Below, piece by piece: positions 41,392 to 50,436 of a stretch of 64,000 nucleotides of DNA (position 1 is the stretch's first letter; each line of letters starts with the position of its first letter). Location: assembly GCF_900114035.1 (NCBI RefSeq), contig NZ_FORP01000013.1:62001-126000 (forward strand), written 5' to 3'. The DNA comes from Amycolatopsis sacchari. GTDB taxonomy: Bacteria; Actinomycetota; Actinomycetes; Mycobacteriales; Pseudonocardiaceae. A program made the position numbers and the translations under genes. The notes under the pieces are model-generated. The model saw nothing but the letters and a program-made list of their open reading frames with translations, did not search any database and was not told where the DNA came from.

Positions 41392-42327
41392 CTAGGAGTG
41401 GACCTCCGGTGGCGTGAACGGGGCCCACCGCCGGACCTCGAACGCGCTGCCGGTGCGCCTGATCTCGGCCGCGCCCGCGCCGGGGAAGTGGGCGGGGAAG
41501 ACCAGCGCGTGGTGCTCGGCCGCCTCGCCGAGCACGCGGATGCGGGACCTGGCCGCCTCGGCCTGGTCCTCACTCAGGCACGTGTCGCAGTCGGGGTGGG
41601 TGAACTGCAACGGCGTGTGCACCACGTCCCCGACGAAGAACGCCCGGTCGGTGCCGGACTCCAGGCGCACGACGGTCGAACCCGGGGTGTGCCCCGGCGC
41701 GAGTTCGAGTGTGAGGTTCCGGTCGATGCGGTGGCTGGTGCCCTCCCACAGCACGGTCTGCCCGGCCTCGTGCACGGGGTCCACGCTGTCCTCGAACGTG
41801 CTGCCGTTCGCAAGCCGCGCGTTGATGCCGTTGACCGATCCGCGTTTGGGGATGTCGTTGCGGGGGTTCCAGTAGTCGAAGTCCGGGCGGGCGATGAGGT
41901 ACGTGGCGTTCGGGAACGTCGGCACCCACGCGCGGTCGGCGAGGCGGGTGTTCCAGCCGACGTGGTCGGAGTGGATGTGCGTGTTGATCACGAGGTCGAC
42001 GTCCTCCGGGCGGACCCCGGCCGCGGCGAGGCGGTCGAGGAAGTCCCCGTCGCGGTGCCGCCACGCGGGCATGTACGACCGTTCCTTGTTGTTGCCCACG
42101 CCGGTGTCGACGAGGACGATCTTGCCCTCGCTGCGCAGCACCCACGTCTGGACCGCGGCGAGGTACTCATCGGTGCCGGGGTGCCAGAAGTGGGGGGTGA
42201 GCCGCCCACCGTCCGCGCGCCAGCCGTGTCGTTCGAGATCCGGGAACAGTGCGGGCATCGGGGCGATCGGGCCCTGCCACTCGACGACCCGGGTGATTTC
42301 GACGTCGCCAAGGTTGATGGTGTCCAT
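41392..42327 (-). CDS. MBL-fold metallo-hydrolase (AHL-lactonase-like family)
   Basis: 311-residue metallo-beta-lactamase-fold enzyme with a full site: INTHIHSDHVGWNTR (HxHxDH), LAPGHTPGSTVV (His), FFVGDVVHTP (Asp) and FPAHFPGAGAAE (last His). The pattern resembles N-acyl-homoserine-lactonase-like and methyl-parathion-hydrolase-like members that open lactones or cleave organophosphates and thioesters. It is divergent from the AraC gene, with a long inverted repeat between them. It is a different clade from the tandem MBL pair at 23.9-25.8 kb. Confidence 0.9.
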   Translation of the reverse strand: MDTINLGDVEITRVVEWQGPIAPMPALFPDLERHGWRADGGRLTPHFWHPGTDEYLAAVQTWVLRSEGKIVLVDTGVGNNKERSYMPAWRHRDGDFLDRLAAAGVRPEDVDLVINTHIHSDHVGWNTRLADRAWVPTFPNATYLIARPDFDYWNPRNDIPKRGSVNGINARLANGSTFEDSVDPVHEAGQTVLWEGTSHRIDRNLTLELAPGHTPGSTVVRLESGTDRAFFVGDVVHTPLQFTHPDCDTCLSEDQAEAARSRIRVLGEAAEHHALVFPAHFPGAGAAEIRRTGSAFEVRRWAPFTPPEVHS

Positions 42328-42356
42328 GCCTGCACGGTAAGTGCTACGGGGAGCAC

Positions 42357-42380
42357 GAACGATAATCTGAAGTGTCGTTC
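42357..42380. promoter_or_regulatory. Inverted repeat between MBL hydrolase and AraC genes
   Basis: GAACGA-N12-TCGTTC, perfect 6-base arms with an AT-richer centre (TAATCTGAAG), in the 90-base divergent gap. It is a candidate binding site for the AraC-family protein. Confidence 0.4.
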
Positions 42381-42417
42381 CCATACGCGATCGTCTCGCC
42401 CGGCGTACAGTCGTGGC

Positions 42418-43305
42418 GTGGATGTGCTGAGCGACGTGATCGGCGCCGTGCGGACGGGACGGCCGTTCGCGAACCGGGAGGACCGGCACGGCGTGTGGCG
42501 AACCGACTTCGCCGCCTTCTCCGGGATCGGGTTCCACCTGGTGCTGGAGGGCAGCTGCCGGATGGTCACCCCGGGTGCCGCGCCCATCGTGCTGCACGCC
42601 GGGGACGTGGTGCTCACCCCGCGGGGCACCGCCCACGCGCTCACGGATCCCGGCACCGGCGTCGACGAGACCGCACAGCTGCTGTGCGGGGCCTACCAGC
42701 TCGACCGGACTCGCCTGCACCCGTTGCTCGGTGACCTGCCCGAGGTCTTCCACCTGCGGGCGCGGGCGGGCGGCCACCCCCAGGTGTCCGCTGTGGTCGC
42801 TCTGCTGGGCGGCGAGCTGACGGCGCCGGGGCTGGGCGCGGACGCCGCGATTCCCGGGTTGCTGGACCTGCTGCTGTTGTTCCTGCTGCGGGAGTGGCTC
42901 ACCGAGGAACCGGGCCGGGACGCGGCCGGGTGGTGTGCCGCGCTCACGGATCCGGTCGTCGGCGAGGCGCTGCGCTGCGTCCACGGCGACCCCGTGCGGC
43001 AGTGGACGGTGGAGGAGCTCGGCGCCAGGGCGGGGCTGTCGCGGGCGGCGTTCTCCCGCCGGTTCGCCGCACTGGTCGGGCAGCCGCCGATGGCCTACCT
43101 GACCTACTGGCGGCTCACGATCGGCGCGCGCCTGCTGCGGGAGACCGACCTGCCGCTCCCGGCGGTCGCGCAGCGGTGCGGGTACTCCTCGCCGTTCGCC
43201 TTCGCCACGGCCTTCAAACGCGAACACGGCGTCGCTCCCGGGCGGTACCGCGCGCGGCACCAGGCGGAGGACGACGTCCAGGACTGGTCGGGCTCGGCGG
43301 GCTGA
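42418..43305 (+). CDS. AraC-family regulator with N-terminal cupin domain
   Basis: 295-residue activator. Residues 1-175 form a Cupin_6-type effector domain (DVLSDVIGAVRTG, FHLVLEGSCRMV, LHAGDVVLTPRGTAHAL), and residues about 190-285 the double helix-turn-helix with WTVEELGARAGLSRAAFSRRF and AVAQRCGYSSPFAFATAFKR. GTG 42418 gives a normal N-terminus; the open frame reaching further left is not coding. It is divergent from the MBL hydrolase, its probable target; the SDR gene is convergent with it. Confidence 0.9.
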   Translation: MDVLSDVIGAVRTGRPFANREDRHGVWRTDFAAFSGIGFHLVLEGSCRMVTPGAAPIVLHAGDVVLTPRGTAHALTDPGTGVDETAQLLCGAYQLDRTRLHPLLGDLPEVFHLRARAGGHPQVSAVVALLGGELTAPGLGADAAIPGLLDLLLLFLLREWLTEEPGRDAAGWCAALTDPVVGEALRCVHGDPVRQWTVEELGARAGLSRAAFSRRFAALVGQPPMAYLTYWRLTIGARLLRETDLPLPAVAQRCGYSSPFAFATAFKREHGVAPGRYRARHQAEDDVQDWSGSAG

Positions 43306-43349
43306 GGCGGGCGTGCCGCACCCGGGACGGCGGCGGCCTGACGTCCGGC

Positions 43350-44084
43350 TCACGCGGCCAGCCCGCCGTCGACGACCAGCTCCGCCCCGGTGACGAAGGC
43401 ACTGGAGGGTGAGACCAGGAACAGGACGGTCTCCGCGACCTCCTCGGCAAGGCCGCGCCGTCCCAGCGGGGTGGCGGCGAGGACCTGCTCGTTCCACTCG
43501 TCGGTGATCACGTCGAGCATCTCGGTGTCGATGAAGCCGGGGTGCACGGAGTTGACCCGGATGCCGTGGGCACCCAGTTCGACCGCCGCGCACTTGGTCA
43601 TCCCCCGGACCGCCCACTTGGTCGTGGCGTAGGAGATCTGGTTGGGGTACGGGCGGTGCGACGCGATCGAGGAGATGTTCACGATCGCGCCGCCGCCCGC
43701 GGTCTTCATCGGCCCGGCGACGGCACGCATGCCGAGGAACGTGCCGCGCTGGTTGACCCGGTAGTGCTCGTCGAAGTTTTCCGGCGTGGTGTCCGCTACG
43801 TCCGGACCGGGGCGGTAGATCCCGGCGTTGTTGACCAGGATCGTCGGGGCGCCGAAACGCGCGGACACCCGCGCCAGCAGGTGGTCCCAGGACCGCTCGC
43901 AGCCGACGTCGTGGGATTCGTAGACCGCGTCGCCGCCCAGCTCGTCCGCCAGCGCCCGCCCGTCGGTCTCGCGCCCGCCCGCGATCACGGTCGCCGCACC
44001 GGCCCCGGCGAGCGTGCGCACGATCGCGGCGCCGATACCCCGGGCGCCGCCGGTCACGACGGCCACCTGCCCGTCGAGGCTCAC
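43350..44084 (-). CDS. Short-chain dehydrogenase/reductase (FabG-like)
   Basis: 244-residue classical SDR. Cofactor motif VTGGARGIGAA lies at the N-terminus, followed by LVNNAG and the catalytic Ser (NISSIAS) and Tyr-Lys (SYATTKWAVRG), then HPGFIDTEM and VVDGGLAA. GTG 44084 overlaps the hydrolase stop by 4 bases (GTGA); a second GTG one codon upstream is equally possible. Last gene of the six-gene leftward operon beginning with the aldehyde dehydrogenase at 50241, it presumably oxidises a hydroxyl group of an intermediate with NAD(P). Confidence 0.92.
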   Translation of the reverse strand: MSLDGQVAVVTGGARGIGAAIVRTLAGAGAATVIAGGRETDGRALADELGGDAVYESHDVGCERSWDHLLARVSARFGAPTILVNNAGIYRPGPDVADTTPENFDEHYRVNQRGTFLGMRAVAGPMKTAGGGAIVNISSIASHRPYPNQISYATTKWAVRGMTKCAAVELGAHGIRVNSVHPGFIDTEMLDVITDEWNEQVLAATPLGRRGLAEEVAETVLFLVSPSSAFVTGAELVVDGGLAA

Positions 44085-44854
44085 CACGGCGCGATCCCGT
44101 CCACAAAGGACCGCAGCGCGCGGTTCACGGCTTCGGGTGCCTCCTCGGTGACGAGGTGGCCGCTGCCCGGTACGCGGACGAACGTCGACCGGGGGAGCCG
44201 GGCGTGCATGGCCTCCGCGCGGGCGATCGGGATACCGCCGTCCTCCTCGCCGTGGACGATCAGCGTCGGCAGGGTGATCTCGGCGAGCCGGCCGAGACGG
44301 TCCTCGCGGTCGATCCAGGACCGGTACTCGCCCCACACGGACCGGGACGGCCGCGCCCGCCACTTCCGCACCCACCGCTCGACGTGCCCCGGGTTTTCGG
44401 AGATCGTGCGCGGGCCGAAGATCACCGGGACGAACGCCTCGGCGAACTCCGCCGAAATGGGCTCCTCGGTGTTCATCGGTTCCAGCAGGGCGCCGAAGCG
44501 GGCGCGTTCCTCCGGCGTGTACGCATCGGCCATCGTGGACACGAGCACCAGCCCCGCGAGCCGCTCGGGGTGTTTCAGCGCCAGTTCGATCGCCATGAAC
44601 CCGCCGACCGACATGCCGACGAGGACGAACCGGTCGATGCCGTCGACGACGTCGAGGCAGTCGGCGACGAGATCGTCAAGCGAGCGCTCGGTGCCGTACC
44701 GCGAAGTGCCGGCGCGGCTGGTGTACGCGATGGTGCGGTAGGCGTCCCCCAGCGCCGCGATCTGCGGGTCGAACATGGTGCGGTCCAGCAGGGTGCCGTG
44801 GCTGAACACCACGGCGGGGCCGTGCCCGCGGTCGAGGACGTCACTGTCGCGCAT
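44081..44854 (-). CDS. Alpha/beta hydrolase (enol-lactonase-like)
   Basis: 257-residue hydrolase of the 3-oxoadipate enol-lactonase / arylesterase type. Oxyanion region VVFSHGTLLDRTMFD, nucleophile elbow GMSVGGF (Ser), acid Asp in VHGEEDGGIP and His in PGSGHLVTEE. ATG 44854 has GGAGAAG upstream and lies 14 bases inside the preceding MFS gene; a longer frame from 44923 is not needed. In the operon it could open a lactone or release an ester before oxidation. Confidence 0.9.
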   Translation of the reverse strand: MRDSDVLDRGHGPAVVFSHGTLLDRTMFDPQIAALGDAYRTIAYTSRAGTSRYGTERSLDDLVADCLDVVDGIDRFVLVGMSVGGFMAIELALKHPERLAGLVLVSTMADAYTPEERARFGALLEPMNTEEPISAEFAEAFVPVIFGPRTISENPGHVERWVRKWRARPSRSVWGEYRSWIDREDRLGRLAEITLPTLIVHGEEDGGIPIARAEAMHARLPRSTFVRVPGSGHLVTEEAPEAVNRALRSFVDGIAPW

Positions 44855-46232
44855 GGACTTCTCCTGCCGGGATCGGTGCGGTTTCGGCGGCGAACACCTG
44901 CTCCAGTGTCTTGCCGGTGACACGGGGGCCGAACAGCCGGATGACGAGCCCGCCGAGCGCCAGCAGCGCCGCCATGACCGCGAACACGCCGCCGAACCCG
45001 ATCGAGCCGAACGTGAGCCCGATGACCACCGGCGCCGCGAGCCCGCCCGCGTTGCCCGCGGTGGAGGCGAGACCGGCGCCGGTCGCGCGGATGGCGGTCG
45101 GGTAGACCTCGGAGCAGTACGGGAACACGATGCCGGAGATGCACGTGATGCAGACCGACAGCACCATCCCGATCAGCAGCAGCGCGACGCTGTCGCGGGG
45201 CACGATCCCCAGCGCGATCGACGCCAGCGCGGCGAAACCGAAGAACGTCACCAGCAGGGTGCGGCGCTCGAACCGGTCGCTCACGGCGATCGCGACGAGG
45301 TACCCGATCGGCTGGGCGACGAAGAGGAAGAAGCTGTAGGTCGCCGCGATGCCGGGGTCCACGCCGATCTCCAGGAACAGGGACGGCATCCACGTGAAGA
45401 ACCCGAAGAACGCGAACAGGAACACGAACGACCCCAGCCACGTGGCGACCGAGACCCTGGCGAGCCCGCCGCGCCACACCCGCAGCGGCGACCACGACAC
45501 CGCGGGCGCGGCCGGGGCGACGACGGCGGCGGGCGGCACCGGCGGCAGTGCGGCGCCGTGCCGCGCGGCGGTCACGCGTTCCTCGAGCCGGGTCACGACG
45601 GCGTCGGCGTCGGCGACGCGGCCCTGGCTGAGCAGCCACCGCGGCGATTCGGGCAGGGAACGCCGCCACCACAACAACACCAGCACGGGCAGGCCGCACA
45701 CGACCGCGGCGATGCGCCACCCGCCGGGCAGGGGCACGACCAGCGAGCCCAGCACCGCGGCGACCACGTTGCCGAGGGAGAAGAACAACGTCACGCCGCT
45801 GACGAACCGGCCGCGGTTGCGCCCGGTGGCGAACTCGGAGATGTACGGCGAAACGATCGCCGCCTCCGCACCCGCACCGAGCCCGCCGACGACGCGGACC
45901 GCGAGGATGAACGCGAACCCGTTGGCGAAGGCGAGCGCGATCGAGGCCGCGCAGAACAGCGACAGCGCGTAGAGCATCACGCGCTTGCGGCCGAACCGGT
46001 CGCCGACGACGCCGGCGAGGACGGCGCCGATGATCATGCCGACCGGTGCGGCGCCGCCGATGAGCCCGATCTGGGCGTTGTCGAGGCCGAACTCCGCTTT
46101 CAGGTGCGGGAGCATGAAGCCGATGATCACGATGTCGAGTGCTTCGAACAGGTGGCCGAGGCCGCCCGCGAAGAGGATCCCGTACTGGGGACGGCTCATC
46201 GGGAGCCGTTCGAGTCTGGCGAGGATGGACAT
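44841..46232 (-). CDS. MFS transporter (aromatic acid:H+ symporter-like)
   Basis: 463-residue carrier with 12 segments. The first helix region has HLFEALDIVIIGFMLPHLK and GLIGGAAPVGMIIGAVLAG, followed by GDRFGRKRVM, and VGGLGAGAEAAI in helix 4, as in the AAHS (benzoate/4-hydroxybenzoate, PcaK) and sugar-porter-like groups. A soluble loop of about 55 residues separates helices 6 and 7 (about 195-250). It is adjacent to a second carrier gene of a different subfamily in the same operon, 21 bases away. Confidence 0.9.
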   Translation of the reverse strand: MSILARLERLPMSRPQYGILFAGGLGHLFEALDIVIIGFMLPHLKAEFGLDNAQIGLIGGAAPVGMIIGAVLAGVVGDRFGRKRVMLYALSLFCAASIALAFANGFAFILAVRVVGGLGAGAEAAIVSPYISEFATGRNRGRFVSGVTLFFSLGNVVAAVLGSLVVPLPGGWRIAAVVCGLPVLVLLWWRRSLPESPRWLLSQGRVADADAVVTRLEERVTAARHGAALPPVPPAAVVAPAAPAVSWSPLRVWRGGLARVSVATWLGSFVFLFAFFGFFTWMPSLFLEIGVDPGIAATYSFFLFVAQPIGYLVAIAVSDRFERRTLLVTFFGFAALASIALGIVPRDSVALLLIGMVLSVCITCISGIVFPYCSEVYPTAIRATGAGLASTAGNAGGLAAPVVIGLTFGSIGFGGVFAVMAALLALGGLVIRLFGPRVTGKTLEQVFAAETAPIPAGEVHARQ

Positions 46233-46253
46233 GGCGGTCTCCAGGAAAGGGGG

Positions 46254-47543
46254 TCAGAGCGAGCGTGCGGGGGCCGCGGCGGTTTCGCCGAGCGGCCTCG
46301 CCGACGTTTCGGGGAGCCTGCGCAGCAGCACGAGGCCGACGACGAGGGTGATGACGCCGAGGTAGAGGGCCGGGGCGAGCGGGCTGTGCGTGGCGGCGGC
46401 GAGTGCCGTCGCCACGAGCGGGGCGGTGCCCGCGACGGGGCCGACGCCGAGGCTGAAGGCCACGGCCGAGCCGCTTGAGCGGGTGCGGGCCGGGAAGAGT
46501 TCGACCAGCACGATCGAGGACATGACGTTGAGCCCGGCCTGGGGGAGCGCGAACAGGCACAGCCCGAGCAGCTGCGGGAGCGGCGCGCCCGAACCGATCA
46601 GGAGCAGCACCGGCACGGCCAGCACCGCGTGCGCGAGCGCCCCGCCGACGTAGACCGGCCGCCGACCGATGCGGTCGGACAGCCACCCGGCGACCGGGCA
46701 GAGCGCCGAGTAGAACAGCAGCGCCAGCGAACTGACGAGCAGCGCCGACGTCCGGTGGCCGCCCGCCGACATCGCGTTGGTGAAGTACGTGGTGAGGTAG
46801 TAGAAGCCGATGCCGGTGGCCGAGGCGCACGCGAAGGCGAGCACCATCGTCCGGCGTTCGGTCCGCAGCGCGGTGCGCAGCGGCGTGGCCGAGACCTCGT
46901 GCCGTGCGCGCAGGTTCCGGTACACCGGGGTTTCGTCCAGGCGCAGGCGGAGGTACAGGCCGATCAGCCCGAGCGGCGCGGCGGCCAGGAACGGCAGCCG
47001 CCAGCCCCACGACTGCATCTGCGCCGGGCTGAGCAGGGTTTCCAGCAGCAGCACCGATCCGGTGCCCGCGACGATGGCGAGCCCGCCCGTGGCGGAGATC
47101 AGGCTGGCGCGCAGGCCGCGGCGGCCGGGCGGGGCGTACTCGGCGAGGAACGCCGACGCCCCGGTCCACTCGCCACCGGCGGACAGGCCCTGGACGCAGC
47201 GCAGGAGGACCAGCAGCAGCGGGGCCCAGAACCCGATGGTGGCGTAGGAGGGCAGCACGCCGATGAGGGTGGTGGCGCCGCTGATGCCGATCACGGCGAG
47301 TGACAGCGCGGTGCGCCGGCCGCGGCGGTCGCCGAGCGAGCCGAGCAGCGCGCCGCCCAGGGGGCGGAAGACGAAGGCGATGCCGAACACCGCCAGCGAC
47401 GCGAGCAGTGAGGCGACGGAGTCGCCGGTGGGGAAGAAGACGCGGCCGAGGGTGACGGCGACGGCGCCGTAGACGGCGAAGTCGAACCACTCGGTGAAGT
47501 TGCCGACCAGGGTCGCCGCGACCACTGTGGACGGTGAGCGCAT
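46254..47543 (-). CDS. MFS transporter (metabolite:H+ symporter, ProP/KgtP-like)
   Basis: 429-residue carrier. NFTEWFDFAVYG in helix 1 and GSLGDRRGRRTAL in loop 2-3, with GLSAGGEWTGAS in helix 4, are diagnostic for the metabolite:H+ symporter family that imports carboxylates and betaines. It is the third gene of the leftward operon. Two carriers from different MFS families in one operon suggest either two related substrates or one for uptake and one for export. Confidence 0.9.
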   Translation of the reverse strand: MRSPSTVVAATLVGNFTEWFDFAVYGAVAVTLGRVFFPTGDSVASLLASLAVFGIAFVFRPLGGALLGSLGDRRGRRTALSLAVIGISGATTLIGVLPSYATIGFWAPLLLVLLRCVQGLSAGGEWTGASAFLAEYAPPGRRGLRASLISATGGLAIVAGTGSVLLLETLLSPAQMQSWGWRLPFLAAAPLGLIGLYLRLRLDETPVYRNLRARHEVSATPLRTALRTERRTMVLAFACASATGIGFYYLTTYFTNAMSAGGHRTSALLVSSLALLFYSALCPVAGWLSDRIGRRPVYVGGALAHAVLAVPVLLLIGSGAPLPQLLGLCLFALPQAGLNVMSSIVLVELFPARTRSSGSAVAFSLGVGPVAGTAPLVATALAAATHSPLAPALYLGVITLVVGLVLLRRLPETSARPLGETAAAPARSL

Positions 47544-47601
47544 CGGTGAGCTCCCAGGGGAAGCGGGGTGGCCGGCCCCCGTCCGGCCACCCCGGCGTTG
47601 C

Positions 47602-48717
47602 CTACTCCGAATAGTCGATGATGCCGCGGATGATCTTGCCGTCGCGGAGGTCCTGGTATCCCTCGTTGATCTCGTCGAGGGTGTAGCGCGCGGTGATCAG
47701 CTCGTCGAGCTTGAGCTTCCCGGCGTCGTACATGCGCAGCATCTTCACGATGTCGTACTGCGGGTTGGACGAGCCGAACAGCGTGCCCTTGATGGTCTTC
47801 TGGTTGAACACCAGGTCCGAACCGGACACGTGCACGGTGAGGTTCGCCGGGTTCGCCACCCCGGTGACGACGACGGTGCTGCCCTTGCCGATGACGGCGA
47901 AGGCGTCGGCGACGACCTTCTCCGTCATCACCCCGACCACGCAGATCGCCTGGTCCGCACCCTCGCCCCAGGTGAGTTCGTTGACGGCGGCGGCGGCCTC
48001 CTCCGCGGTGGCGAACACGTGCGTGGCACCGAACTCCAGCGCGGTGTCCCGCTTGAACGCCACCGGGTCCACGCACACCACGTTCTTCGCGCCTGCCTGG
48101 ACCGCGCCCTGCACGGCGTTGATGCCGACGCCACCGATCCCGTAGATCACCGTGGTGTCACCGGGTTTGACCTCACCGGCGTTGACGGCGCTGCCGTAGC
48201 CGGTCGGCACCCCGCAGCCGACGAGGACGGCCTTGTCCAGCGGCAGCCAGTCGTCGACCTTCACGCACGACAGCTCCGAAACCGTGGCGTACTCGGAAAA
48301 CGCGCCGAGCATGCAGAACGCGCCGATGTCGCCCAGCTCCGGGTCGTGCATCCGGAAGGTGCCGTCGGGCATGCTGCCCTCGAGGATGGTGGCGCCCATG
48401 TTGCACAGGTTCTGCCTGCCGGTGGAGCAGTAGCGGCACTTGCCGCAGCTGGGGATGAAACTGCACACGACGTGGTCGCCCTCGGCGACCCTGGTGACGC
48501 CGGGGCCGACGCGTTCGACGATCCCGGCGGCCTCGTGACCGCCGACGATCGGGAACCGCACGACGTTGTCGCCGTCCATCATGTGCAGGTCCGAGTGGCA
48601 CAACCCCGCGGCGGATACCTTGAGCAGCACCTCGTTCGGGCCGGGTTCGTCGAGTTCGACCTCCCGGACCTGGAAGGGCTGGTGGTAGCCGGTCAGCACG
48701 GCGGCGCGAGTCTTCAT
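47602..48717 (-). CDS. NDMA-dependent alcohol dehydrogenase (mycofactocin-associated MDR family)
   Basis: 371-residue zinc alcohol dehydrogenase. Catalytic zinc ligands are Cys in GLCHSDLHMM and His in GGHEAAG; the structural zinc loop is SCGKCRYCSTGRQNLC; the cofactor loop is IYGIGGVGINAVQGA. The sequence fits the actinobacterial NDMA-dependent (nicotinoprotein) alcohol dehydrogenase family, where NAD stays bound and electrons leave through an external acceptor, in several species tied to mycofactocin. No mycofactocin biosynthesis gene is in the window. It is cotranscribed with the aldehyde dehydrogenase, 27 bases downstream of it. Confidence 0.9.
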   Translation of the reverse strand: MKTRAAVLTGYHQPFQVREVELDEPGPNEVLLKVSAAGLCHSDLHMMDGDNVVRFPIVGGHEAAGIVERVGPGVTRVAEGDHVVCSFIPSCGKCRYCSTGRQNLCNMGATILEGSMPDGTFRMHDPELGDIGAFCMLGAFSEYATVSELSCVKVDDWLPLDKAVLVGCGVPTGYGSAVNAGEVKPGDTTVIYGIGGVGINAVQGAVQAGAKNVVCVDPVAFKRDTALEFGATHVFATAEEAAAAVNELTWGEGADQAICVVGVMTEKVVADAFAVIGKGSTVVVTGVANPANLTVHVSGSDLVFNQKTIKGTLFGSSNPQYDIVKMLRMYDAGKLKLDELITARYTLDEINEGYQDLRDGKIIRGIIDYSE

Positions 48718-48744
48718 CGTCTTTCTCCTCTTCGGTGGGCGGGG

Positions 48745-50241
48745 TCAGCCGTGGAAGGTCCACACGGACTTGGTCTCGAGGTAGCCGTCGAGGCTGTCGG
48801 GGCCGAGGTCGCGGCCGTAGCCGGACTGGGCGAAGCCGCCGAACGGCGCGGCCGGGTCGGTCAGGCCCCAGCCGTTGACGTAGACCGTTCCGGCGCGCAG
48901 CTTGCGGGTCATGGCGTGCTCGGTCGTGACGCTGCCGGTCCACAGCCCCGCGGCGAGCCCGTAGTCGCTCGCGTTGGCGCGCTCCGCGACCTCGTCGGCG
49001 TCGTCGAAGGGCAGCACCACCACGACCGGACCGAAGATCTCCTCGCGCGCGCACTCCATGTCGTCGGTGGCGCCGGCGATGACGGTGGGCGGGAAGAAGT
49101 TCCCGCCGCCATCCGGCAGCTCACCCGCCTGGTGCACCTTCGCGCCCTCCGCGGCGGCGCGCTCGACGTAGCCGCGCACCCGCTCGACCTGGCGCGCGTT
49201 CACGAGCGGCCCGAAGTCCACACCCTCGTCGAGCCCGTGCCCGATGGTCAGCGCCGCGGCCTCGGCCAGCAGGCGGTCGACCACCTCGTCGTGGATGTCC
49301 CGGTGCACGAACAGCCGGGACGGCGCGCTGCACGTCTGCCCGGAGTGCCAGAAGATCCCGCCCGCCGAGCCCGCGACGGCGGCGTCGAGGTCGGCGTCGG
49401 GGAAGATGATGTTGGCGCTCTTGCCGCCCAGTTCCAGCGTGACGCGCTTGATCCGCTCCGCCGCGCCCCGCGCGATGCGGCGGCCCACCGCGGTGGAGCC
49501 GGTGAACGTCAGCTTCCGCACGCCGGGATGGGCGATGAGCGCTTCGCCCGCCTCGGCGCCGTACCCGGGAACGATGTTGAGCACGCCGTCGGGCAGGCCG
49601 GCTTCGGTGGCCAGTTCGGCCAGCCACAGCGCGGACAGCGGGGTCTCCTCCGACGGTTTGAACACCACCGGGCACCCCGCCGCCAGCGCGGGCGCCATCT
49701 TCCACGCGCACAGCAGGAGCGGGAAGTTCCACGCCGTGATCGCCCCGACGACCCCGGCCGGTTCCCGCTCGGTGCGGACGTGGACGCCGGGGTGCGACAC
49801 CGGCACGGTGGTGCCCTGGATCTTGCTGGGCCAGCCTGCGAAGTAGAGGAACGTGCGGGCCGCGAACTCGACGTCGATGGCGCGGGCCGCGCCGCGGACC
49901 TTGCCGGCGTCCAGCACTTCCAGTTCGGCGAAGGAGTCGGCGTTGGCGTAGATCGCCTCGCCGATGCGGGACAGCACGCGGCCCCGCTCCAGCGGGCTCA
50001 TCCGGCGCCACTCGGAGCGCTCGTCGAAGGCCCGGACGGCAGCGGCCACCGCGGTGTCGACGTCATCGCGCCCGGCGCACGCGGTGGTCGCGATCTCGTC
50101 GCCGGTGGCGGGATCCAGGACGGGGAGGGTCTGCCCGCTGCGCGCTTCGGTGCGCCGTCCGTCGATGAACAGGTGCGGTTCGGCGGCCAGCCGCGTGGCC
50201 ACGGCGGGGGAGGTGCTGCGGGCGGGTGTCGTCGTCGACAT
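48745..50241 (-). CDS. NAD(P)-dependent aldehyde dehydrogenase
   Basis: 498-residue ALDH-superfamily enzyme, first gene of the six-gene leftward operon. Elements: AWNFPLLLCAWKMAPAL (NAD site), FTGSTAVGRRIA, Glu in LELGGKSANI, nucleophile Cys in GQTCSAPSRLF, EEIFGPVVVV and PFGGFAQSGYGRDLG. It presumably oxidises the aldehyde delivered by the adjacent NDMA-dependent alcohol dehydrogenase to an acid that the acyl-CoA ligase at 56.6 kb can activate. A TTTGATACAAA palindrome lies 22 bases before its start. Confidence 0.93.
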   Translation of the reverse strand: MSTTTPARSTSPAVATRLAAEPHLFIDGRRTEARSGQTLPVLDPATGDEIATTACAGRDDVDTAVAAAVRAFDERSEWRRMSPLERGRVLSRIGEAIYANADSFAELEVLDAGKVRGAARAIDVEFAARTFLYFAGWPSKIQGTTVPVSHPGVHVRTEREPAGVVGAITAWNFPLLLCAWKMAPALAAGCPVVFKPSEETPLSALWLAELATEAGLPDGVLNIVPGYGAEAGEALIAHPGVRKLTFTGSTAVGRRIARGAAERIKRVTLELGGKSANIIFPDADLDAAVAGSAGGIFWHSGQTCSAPSRLFVHRDIHDEVVDRLLAEAAALTIGHGLDEGVDFGPLVNARQVERVRGYVERAAAEGAKVHQAGELPDGGGNFFPPTVIAGATDDMECAREEIFGPVVVVLPFDDADEVAERANASDYGLAAGLWTGSVTTEHAMTRKLRAGTVYVNGWGLTDPAAPFGGFAQSGYGRDLGPDSLDGYLETKSVWTFHG

Positions 50242-50262
50242 CTGCGTGCCACCTTTTCAATA

Positions 50263-50273
50263 TTTGATACAAA
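50263..50273. promoter_or_regulatory. Candidate GntR site 1, aldehyde dehydrogenase side
   Basis: TTTGATACAAA (arms TTTG/CAAA) upstream of the leftward ALDH operon. Read leftward it gives TTTGTATCAAA, sharing TGTATCAAA with the site on the DUF35 side of the same 195-base divergent gap. Confidence 0.5.
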
Positions 50274-50377
50274 CTGGTGTGACGGAGGCTACGACAGCAC
50301 CGCGACGAAAGTCCAGACCTGGGCGGAAATGCACAGAACTCGCAGGTGAGGGTCCAGCAGCTGACAGAGCGACTTGT

Positions 50378-50392
50378 CGGATCATGTATCAA
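50378..50392. promoter_or_regulatory. Candidate GntR site 2, DUF35/thiolase side
   Basis: On the minus strand this reads TTGATACATGATCCG, agreeing with the perfect palindrome TTGATACATTATCAA at 55021 in 11 of 15 positions. CTGACA (50361) and ATGTAT (50384), 17 bases apart, could be the rightward promoter, which the site would cover. Confidence 0.5.
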
Positions 50393-50436
50393 ACTTGTAC
50401 GGTGCGGACATCCATCGAAGACCGCTGGAGGTCCCC

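Noticed and set aside
41392-44106. 904-codon leftward open frame
   Set aside because: Only its last 312 codons (from ATG 42327) are a real MBL hydrolase; the rest is antisense to AraC and out of frame with the SDR gene.
47602-48717. Mycofactocin gene cluster
   Set aside because: The NDMA-type dehydrogenase belongs to a family linked to mycofactocin, but no mftA-F-like gene (precursor peptide, radical SAM, etc.) is seen anywhere in the window.
47494-50349. Continuous 951-codon open frame on the + strand
   Set aside because: It is antisense to the NDMA-type dehydrogenase, aldehyde dehydrogenase and the 5' end of an MFS gene, all with full family motifs. The long frame follows from third-position GC bias; its translation has no recognisable domain.
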